Source: Hyphomicrobiales bacterium (GTDB lineage: Bacteria; Pseudomonadota; Alphaproteobacteria; Rhizobiales; Hyphomicrobiaceae). Taken from it: 10,933 bases of DNA. Of the stretch, positions 6,779 through 10,933 are shown in pieces. The number at the start of each line of letters is the position of its first letter. The first letter of the stretch is position 1. The stretch covers positions 1 to 10,933 of the forward strand of contig JAFKKW010000351.1 in the NCBI GenBank assembly GCA_017304275.1, in the 5' to 3' direction. The notes under the pieces are model-generated. The model made no database searches. It was not told the origin of the DNA and was given only the letters and a program-made list of their open reading frames with translations. The position numbers and the translations under genes were made by a program.

Positions 6779-7333
6779 ATGATCGGGCCGCTGACCTATC
6801 TCGACGCCGCGGTGCTCGCGGTCTGCTTCATCTCCGCGCTGCTCGCCATGTACCGCGGGCTCACGCGCGAGCTGCTGTCCATCCTGTCGTGGATCGCGGC
6901 GGCTGGCGCGACGCTCTATTTCGTATTGAATTACAAGAAGGTGGCCGAGGACATGGCGGCCCAGATGGGCACCCAGGTGGCGGTCGCCCAGATCGCCATC
7001 GGCGCCGTCATCTTCCTGATCGTGCTCATCATCGTGCATCTGATCACGGCAAGGATCTCGGACGTGATCCTCGATTCCAGCGTCGGCATGATCGACCGGA
7101 TCCTGGGTTTCCTGTTCGGTCTCGCCCGCGGCTTCCTGCTGGTCGTCATTCCCTATATGTTCTACGCCTCGTTCGTTCCAGACGAGCAGAACCACCTGCC
7201 GTGGGTGCGGGATGGCCTGTCGACACCCTATATCCGCGACACGGGGCACGTGATCCGAGGCATCCTGGAGACCTACATGCCGACGTCGCTGTCGCCGGCG
7301 CCGGCCGCTCCGGACGCGCCGCCTGCGCAGTGA
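6779..7333 (+). CDS. cvpA: CvpA family inner-membrane protein
   Basis: CvpA was named for colicin V production in E. coli; its molecular role is still unclear, with links to envelope and bile-salt stress. Length is 184 residues. Four likely membrane segments are visible: about 8-27 (LDAAVLAVCFISALLAMYRG), 33-52, 67-90 and 108-131. The loop and segment GMIDRILGFLFGLARG (103-118) is the family signature. A proline- and alanine-rich soluble tail follows (PAPAAPDAPPAQ). I chose ATG 6779 because GGAG (6767-6770) lies 8 nt upstream and the protein then starts MIGPLTYLD, directly before the first membrane helix; upstream in-frame codons overlap the end of radA. The place just before purF is conserved in many proteobacteria. 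It probably shares a transcript with alr and radA. Confidence 0.92.
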   Translation: MIGPLTYLDAAVLAVCFISALLAMYRGLTRELLSILSWIAAAGATLYFVLNYKKVAEDMAAQMGTQVAVAQIAIGAVIFLIVLIIVHLITARISDVILDSSVGMIDRILGFLFGLARGFLLVVIPYMFYASFVPDEQNHLPWVRDGLSTPYIRDTGHVIRGILETYMPTSLSPAPAAPDAPPAQ

Positions 7334-7337
7334 CGGC

Positions 7338-7378
7338 AAAGGTAAATATGCGAGTTGCAGCAGCCCGCATGCGCCTTT
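7338..7378 (+). terminator. Weak two-part hairpin after cvpA
   Basis: AAAGG (7338-7342) pairs with CCTTT (7374-7378), and inside it ATGCG (7348-7352) pairs with CGCAT (7366-7370), separated by an internal loop. It begins 5 bases after the cvpA stop. The T run (TTTCG) is too short for a strong intrinsic terminator, so it may be a pause or processing site, or chance. Confidence 0.3.
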
Positions 7379-7423
7379 CGTACAATAGCAGGTTACAGAT
7401 CCGCGACAGTTGCAACAAAGCTC

Positions 7424-7451
7424 TTTAACGGCTCGGCGATTGGCATATATT
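7424..7451 (+). promoter_or_regulatory. Candidate sigma-70-type promoter for purF
   Basis: A TATATT box (7446-7451, one mismatch to TATAAT) lies 16 bases after TTTAAC (7424-7429), a weak -35 match. Start of transcription would fall near 7458, directly before the first stem of the leader. The surrounding bases (7380-7450) are more AT-rich than the rest of the window, which supports a promoter. A second possible -10, TACAAT at 7381-7386, has no -35 at a suitable distance. Confidence 0.4.
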
Positions 7452-7459
7452 CCGCGCAG

Positions 7460-7570
7460 GCAACGGCCGGGAGGCACCCTTCCCTCGGGTGGCGCGTGCG
7501 GTAAGCGTCCGTTGCATCGGGCCGGCGATCAATCGGCTGGCGCTAAACAGTTGCGGCGGATGCTTTAGCG
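7460..7570 (+). promoter_or_regulatory. Candidate structured 5' leader of purF
   Basis: Three stems follow each other between the candidate promoter and the purF ribosome binding site. P1: GCAACGG (7460-7466) with CCGTTGC (7509-7515), enclosing a 42-nt domain that can fold as CACCC (7475-7479) with GGGTG (7487-7491). P2: 7521-7528 with 7533-7541, eight pairs including one G-T and a single bulged G, loop TCAA. P3: CGCTAAA (7541-7547) with TTTAGCG (7564-7570), perfect, 16-nt loop, ending where the GGAGG (7571-7575) begins. C7541 is shared, so P2 and P3 compete at their edge. The layout is that of a cis-regulatory leader or attenuator. I do not recognise a known riboswitch class in it. Confidence 0.4.
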
Positions 7571-7580
7571 GGAGGCAGCC

Positions 7581-9077
7581 ATGGCGCACGATCACGCACC
7601 CGGTGCCGGGTGCGATACGTTTCCGGATTTCGGCCTGTCCAAGATGGGCGACGACAGACTCCGCGAGGAATGCGGGGTCTTCGGTGTTTTTGGGCACCCC
7701 GAAGCGGCGGCGATCACGGCCCTCGGGTTGCACGCGCTCCAGCACCGCGGCCAGGAAGCGGCCGGCATCGTCAGCTATGACGGCAAGTTCCACTCCGAAC
7801 GACGGCTCGGTCTCGTCGGCGACAATTTCAACGAGGCGGACGTCATCCATCGCCTCAAAGGCGCGATGGCGATCGGGCACAACCGCTACTCCACCACCGG
7901 CGAGCCTGCCCTCAAGAACGTGCAGCCGCTTTACGCAGATATCGACACCGGCGGCTTCGCCGTCGCGCACAACGGCAACCTCACTAACGCGCTGACGATC
8001 CGCCAGGAGCTCATCAACTCCGGCGCAATCTTCCCCTCCACCTCGGACACCGAGGTCATCCTTCACCTGCTCTCGCGCTCCAAGAAGCGGCGCATGGTCG
8101 AGCGCTTCGTGGAAGCCATCCGCCAGATCGAAGGCGCCTGGGCGCTGGTCGGCCTCACCAACGACATGATGCTCGGCGCGCGTGATCCCGTCGGCATCCG
8201 TCCGCTCGTCATCGGCCGTCTCGGCGACGCCTACGTGCTGGCGTCCGAGACCTGTGCGCTCGATATCGTCGGCGCGGAGTTCGTGCGCGAGGTCGAGAAC
8301 GGCGAGGTGGTCGTCATCACGGCCGAGGGGCTCGAGAGCCACCGTCCGTTCCCGCGCCGGCCGGCACGGCCCTGCATCTTCGAGTACATCTACTTCTCGC
8401 GTCCCGACAGCGTGATCGGCGGGCGCTCGGTCTACGACGTGCGCCAGCAGATGGGCGTGCAGCTTGCCCGCGAGGCGCCGGCCGACGCCGACGTCATCGT
8501 GCCGATCCCCGATTCGGGCGTACCGGCCGCGATCGGCTACGCCCGCGAATCCGGCGTGCCGTTCGAGCTCGGCATCATCCGCAACCACTATGTGGGCCGT
8601 ACCTTCATCGAGCCCGAGCAGCGCATCCGCCAGCTCGGCGTGAAGCTCAAGCATTCGGCGAACGCGGGCGTCATCCGCGGCAAGCGCATCGTGCTCATCG
8701 ACGACAGCGTCGTGCGCGGCACCACGTCGAAGAAGATCGTGCAGCTCATGTACGAAGCGGGCGCGCGCGAGGTACATATGCGCATCTCATCGCCCCCGAT
8801 CACGCATTCCGACTATTACGGCATCGACACGCCGAGCAAGACGGCCCTGCTCGCCGCCAACTACGATATCGAGGGCATGCGCGCCTTCATGGGCGCGGAC
8901 AGCCTGGCGTTCCTGTCGGTGGACGGCATCTACCGGGCCGTGGGCTATGACGGGCGCGACGACATCAGCCCGCAGTTCACGGACCATTGCTTCACGGGCG
9001 AGTACCCGACGGAGCTGACGGACCAGAACGGCCAAGCCGGCACGCGTCAGCTCTCGCTCCTGGCCGAGGTGGGGTAG
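7581..9077 (+). CDS. purF: Amidophosphoribosyltransferase (glutamine PRPP amidotransferase)
   Basis: Catalyses the first committed step of purine synthesis: PRPP plus glutamine gives 5-phosphoribosylamine. Length 498 residues. The N-terminal Ntn-type glutaminase domain has the nucleophile C31 in REECGVFG, followed by LHALQHRGQEAAG and HNRYSTTG. The C-terminal phosphoribosyltransferase domain has the PRPP motif IVLIDDSVVRGTTS (370-383). C31 implies removal of a 30-residue propeptide, as in Bacillus-type PurF, whose propeptide is shorter. The four iron-sulfur cysteines of that type (C236, C382, C442, C445, from memory) align with C265, D411, T467 and C470, so a standard 4Fe-4S cluster is unlikely. 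ATG 7581 has GGAGG ending 5 nt upstream. The gene follows cvpA after 247 nt, which hold a candidate promoter and leader, so expression may be separate and purine-regulated. Confidence 0.97.
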   Translation: MAHDHAPGAGCDTFPDFGLSKMGDDRLREECGVFGVFGHPEAAAITALGLHALQHRGQEAAGIVSYDGKFHSERRLGLVGDNFNEADVIHRLKGAMAIGHNRYSTTGEPALKNVQPLYADIDTGGFAVAHNGNLTNALTIRQELINSGAIFPSTSDTEVILHLLSRSKKRRMVERFVEAIRQIEGAWALVGLTNDMMLGARDPVGIRPLVIGRLGDAYVLASETCALDIVGAEFVREVENGEVVVITAEGLESHRPFPRRPARPCIFEYIYFSRPDSVIGGRSVYDVRQQMGVQLAREAPADADVIVPIPDSGVPAAIGYARESGVPFELGIIRNHYVGRTFIEPEQRIRQLGVKLKHSANAGVIRGKRIVLIDDSVVRGTTSKKIVQLMYEAGAREVHMRISSPPITHSDYYGIDTPSKTALLAANYDIEGMRAFMGADSLAFLSVDGIYRAVGYDGRDDISPQFTDHCFTGEYPTELTDQNGQAGTRQLSLLAEVG

Positions 9078-9133
9078 CCCTTCCCTCTGCTATCCAGGGG
9101 CCTGCTCCATTGCATCGTCGCCGATGCGGATGC

Positions 9134-9232
9134 GCGTCTGGATCCCGGCCTGCGCCGGGATGACGTCTGAATTTTGGGAAGGCGGATTCCATATAGCTGA
9201 CGTCACACCGGCGAAGGCTGGTGTCTAGATAC
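9134..9232. repeat. Composite palindromic repeat element, copy 3 (99 bp)
   Basis: It begins GCGTCTGGAT and ends TCTAGATAC. The left module is the hairpin ATCCCGGC (9142-9149), loop CTGC, GCCGGGAT (9154-9161), then GACG, identical in its core to copy 2. The right module, in opposite orientation, is CGTC followed by ACACCGGC (9205-9212), loop GAAG, GCTGGTGT (9217-9224), paired throughout with one G-T. The stem letters of the right module differ from the left at the same two positions that vary between copies 1 and 2. No T run follows, but it lies just after the purF stop and could still affect 3' end formation. The flanks 9078-9133 and 9233-9275 show nothing else. Confidence 0.78.
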
Positions 9233-9281
9233 GCCGGCACTATCAGCAGGACGACTGCACGCGGACAAGGTCTGACTTGCA

Positions 9282-9351
9282 TATAATCCTCATCCGCTTG
9301 CCTCTTGGAAACTAAGAGGCGGAGAATGACTTTCTTTGCGGGCGTCCCCGC
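9282..9351 (+). promoter_or_regulatory. TATAAT box and two hairpins ahead of the SDR gene
   Basis: TATAAT (9282-9287) is a perfect -10 match, but I see no good -35 at 16-18 bases upstream. Transcription from here would start near 9294. The first transcribed bases would form GCCTCTT (9300-9306) with AAGAGGC (9314-9320), loop of 7, then GCGGG (9338-9342) with CCCGC (9347-9351), loop CGTC. Between them lies an ATG (9326) with AGAGG upstream, out of frame with the SDR gene; its reading frame runs into the SDR gene and looks like a shadow. The predicted leader is about 97 nt. Confidence 0.35.
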
Positions 9352-9390
9352 GGTTACACTGTCATCTCCCAAGAGCCAGAACAGGCCCGT

Positions 9391-10152
9391 ATGGCATCCC
9401 CTTCCCGCTTCAAGGATCGTATCGCTCTCGTCACCGGCGCATCGCGCGGGCTCGGACGCGCGTTTGCGATCGCGCTCGCCCGCGAGGGCGCCCACGTCGT
9501 CATCTGCGCACGAAGCGCAGGCGCGCTCGAGGAGGTGGACGACGAGATCCGCGCCACCGGCGGGCACGCGACGATCCTCAAGCTCGATCTGCGCGCGCAG
9601 GATCGCATCGATCAACTCGGCCCGGTGCTGTTCCAGCGCTGGGGCAAGATCGACATCCTGGTGGCGGCCGGTGGCATCCTCGGCCCGCTGTCGCCGCTGG
9701 CGCATGTGGCGGCCGACGCCTGGCAGAGCGTGCTCGACATCAATCTCTCCGCCAACTGGCGGCTGATCCGCACGCTCGATCCGCTGCTCAAGCGGTCGGA
9801 CGCCGGGCGGGCGCTGTTCGTCACGGCGGGGGCCGCTTCGGGCGACCTTGCCTACTGGGGGCCGTATGCGGTCTCGAAGGCGGGCCTCGAAGCGCTTGCC
9901 AAGAGCTACGCGCAGGAACTCGTCAATACGAACGTGCGCGTTTCGCTGCTCGATCCGGGACCGATGCGCACGAACCTGCGCGCCAAAGCATTTCCGGGCG
10001 AGGACAAGAACAAGCTCGTCGAGCCCGAGGCCGTCGCTGCGTTCGCGCTGCCGCTTCTGCTTCCCTCGTCGCGCGAGAACGGCACGCTCGTCCGCTACCA
10101 TGCGGATGCCGCGATCCCGGCCGCCCCCCTCGCCGCCAGCAACGACGTCTGA
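9391..10152 (+). CDS. Short-chain dehydrogenase/reductase (SDR) with atypical active site
   Basis: A classical-size SDR of 253 residues, probably cytosolic and NAD(P)-dependent; the substrate is unknown. The Rossmann cofactor motif TGASRGLG is at 15-22, the conserved Asn of the active-site tetrad fits N118 (LDINLS), and the YxxxK pair is Y159/K163 in GPYAVSK. The sequence WGPYAVSK and PLSPLAH recall the YciK-like group that commonly lies beside purF in Rhizobiales. Two usual residues are changed: the position 13 before the tyrosine, normally the catalytic serine, is A146 (VTAGAAS, with T145 and S150 nearby), and the NAG-type motif reads AAGG (92-95). Start ATG 9391 has only a weak CAGG upstream, yet it is the only start before the cofactor motif. 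It is followed by a large palindrome and a convergent gene. Confidence 0.88.
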   Translation: MASPSRFKDRIALVTGASRGLGRAFAIALAREGAHVVICARSAGALEEVDDEIRATGGHATILKLDLRAQDRIDQLGPVLFQRWGKIDILVAAGGILGPLSPLAHVAADAWQSVLDINLSANWRLIRTLDPLLKRSDAGRALFVTAGAASGDLAYWGPYAVSKAGLEALAKSYAQELVNTNVRVSLLDPGPMRTNLRAKAFPGEDKNKLVEPEAVAAFALPLLLPSSRENGTLVRYHADAAIPAAPLAASNDV

Positions 10153-10182
10153 GTCTAACGTCGTCAACTCTCCGACCTACAA

Positions 10183-10279
10183 ACTCCATGGCCGGGCCTG
10201 ACCCGGCCATCCAGGGGTCACAAGCTCAAGCGTCGAATAGACTGCCCCTGGATGGGCGCCTCAAGGGCGGCCATGGAGT
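10183..10279. repeat. 97-bp palindromic element between convergent genes
   Basis: Two 35-nt arms (10183-10217 and 10245-10279) are inverted copies at 29 of 35 positions, around a 27-nt centre. The outer 11 bases (ACTCCATGGCC with GGCCATGGAGT) and inner 9 bases (ATCCAGGGG with CCCCTGGAT) match perfectly. The left arm also folds on itself, ATGGCCGGG (10188-10196), loop CCTGA, CCCGGCCAT (10202-10210). Read as peptide it gives MAGPDPAIQG, a string I know from spurious ORFs over repeats in Rhizobiales genomes. It lies between the SDR gene and the opposite-strand hydrolase, so it could end transcription from both sides. A short A run (10315-10319) lies on the hydrolase side. Confidence 0.75.
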
Positions 10280-10329
10280 GGTGGGATGAGGCCGCGTTCC
10301 GCTCTCCTTCGGGGAAAAAGGATGCGAGC

Positions 10330-10933
10330 TCAAACCTCGATGACCATGTTGTCGTAGGCGGGCTCGACGTGGGCCGGCAACTCGCGCTTCAGCGCATCAT
10401 AGTCGAGATCGCCGGTCATGTGGGTCAGCACGGCGCGTTTCGCCTTGAGCTTGATGACGTGCTCGAGCGCTTCCTTGACCGAGAAGTGGCTCGGATGGGA
10501 CGTGTAGCGCAAGGCGTCGACGATCCAGAGATCGAGGTTGCCGAACAGCGGCAAGGAATCGAGCGGCAGCGCCGACACGTCCGGCGAGTAGGCCACGTTG
10601 CCGAAGCGGAACGCCAGGCTCTCGATGTCGCCGTGGAGCTGCTTGATCGGCAGTGCGTCGATCGGGCCGCCCGCGCCGTCGATGCGGATCGGCTCGCCGG
10701 GCGTCAGGCGTTCGGCGGACAGGATCGGCGGATAGGTGGAGCCCGGCGGCTGCACGAAGCAATAGGCGAAGCGGCCGACGATGCTCGACTGGGTCATGGC
10801 ATCGAAGTAGCAGGGCACGCGCTTCTTCATGGCGTAGGCGACCATGCGCAGGTCGTCGATGCCGTGCGTGTGGTCGGCGTGGTCGTGCGTGAAGAGCACC
10901 GCGTCGAGGGCTTCGGCGCGTACGGATAGCAAC
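10330..10933 (-). CDS. Metallo-beta-lactamase-fold hydrolase, N-terminus cut off by the window
   Basis: About 200 C-terminal residues are visible; the frame is still open at base 10933, so the start and probably 60-70 residues are missing. The zinc motif is THDHADHTHG (HDHADH at 10887-10870 on the minus strand) in LDAVLFTHDHADHTHGIDD split over the motif. Later metal-site candidates are H in QLHGDIE, D in YSPDVSAL and H in LTHMTGDLDYD. This pattern fits the PhnP-like branch (COG1235), whose characterised members cleave cyclic phosphodiesters such as phosphoribosyl 1,2-cyclic phosphate. No phn genes are visible; in many Rhizobiales the related gene follows tatD and metG, which would lie to the right. 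The substrate cannot be given. Stop codon TGA is at 10332-10330, facing the SDR gene across the palindrome. Confidence 0.9.
   Translation of the reverse strand, partial: LLSVRAEALDAVLFTHDHADHTHGIDDLRMVAYAMKKRVPCYFDAMTQSSIVGRFAYCFVQPPGSTYPPILSAERLTPGEPIRIDGAGGPIDALPIKQLHGDIESLAFRFGNVAYSPDVSALPLDSLPLFGNLDLWIVDALRYTSHPSHFSVKEALEHVIKLKAKRAVLTHMTGDLDYDALKRELPAHVEPAYDNMVIEV

Noticed and set aside
7410..7415. TTGCAA as -35 box for purF
   Set aside because: The only good -10 (7446-7451) is 30 bases away, and no -10-like hexamer lies at 16-18 bases.
9326..9766. Overlapping gene beginning at ATG 9326
   Set aside because: Most of it is a shifted reading of the SDR gene, rich in Arg and Ser as expected of an off-frame translation in GC-rich DNA. 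At most the ATG acts as a competing start.
1..10933. Defence, toxin-antitoxin, phage or secondary-metabolite system
   Set aside because: All protein-coding space is filled by recognisable housekeeping genes or common enzyme families. The gaps hold repeats and possible regulatory structures, with no unassigned small gene that has a start signal.

Overview
The window is a 10.9 kb stretch of GC-rich bacterial chromosome. Its housekeeping gene order (rplI, a cyclopropane-fatty-acid-synthase-like gene, dnaB, alr, radA, cvpA, purF, an SDR gene) and its protein features suggest an alphaproteobacterium, most likely of the Hyphomicrobiales (Rhizobiales). These features include an extended acidic tail on bL9, a PurF without the full iron-sulfur ligand set, and intergenic palindromic repeats of the kind common in that order. 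I cannot place it to genus. I see no phage, plasmid, CRISPR, toxin or secretion system.

Layout. 1-572: 3' part of rplI (+), followed by a terminator-like hairpin pair. 752-2011: cfa-like methyltransferase (+), whose start codon lies in a perfect 8-bp hairpin. 2012-2515: non-coding, packed with palindromes and one 95-bp composite repeat. 2516-4030: dnaB (+). 4031-4342: a second composite repeat, partly duplicated in tandem with a 120-bp period; the second unit runs into the start of alr. 4343-5335: alr (+), about 44 residues short between two conserved landmarks. 5335-6723: radA (+), overlapping alr by one base. 6779-7333: cvpA (+). 7334-7580: candidate promoter and structured leader. 7581-9077: purF (+). 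9078-9390: third composite repeat, then a perfect TATAAT with two hairpins. 9391-10152: SDR oxidoreductase (+). 10153-10329: a 97-bp palindrome between convergent genes. 10330-10933: metallo-beta-lactamase-fold hydrolase (-), N-terminus cut off by the window end.

The genes cover translation (bL9), membrane lipid modification (Cfa), replication and recombination (DnaB, RadA), cell-wall D-alanine supply (Alr) and the first committed step of purine synthesis (PurF, with its usual neighbour CvpA). They look like a conserved chromosomal neighbourhood rather than one pathway. alr and radA are clearly co-transcribed and cvpA probably joins them; purF appears to have its own promoter and leader.

I found no new multi-gene system. 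The points worth a second look are in and between the genes: the purF leader, the hairpin over the cfa start codon, the in-frame gap in alr beside a tandem duplication that includes its ribosome binding site, three copies of a composite palindromic element whose stems vary in a compensatory way, and an SDR with alanine where the catalytic serine is expected.
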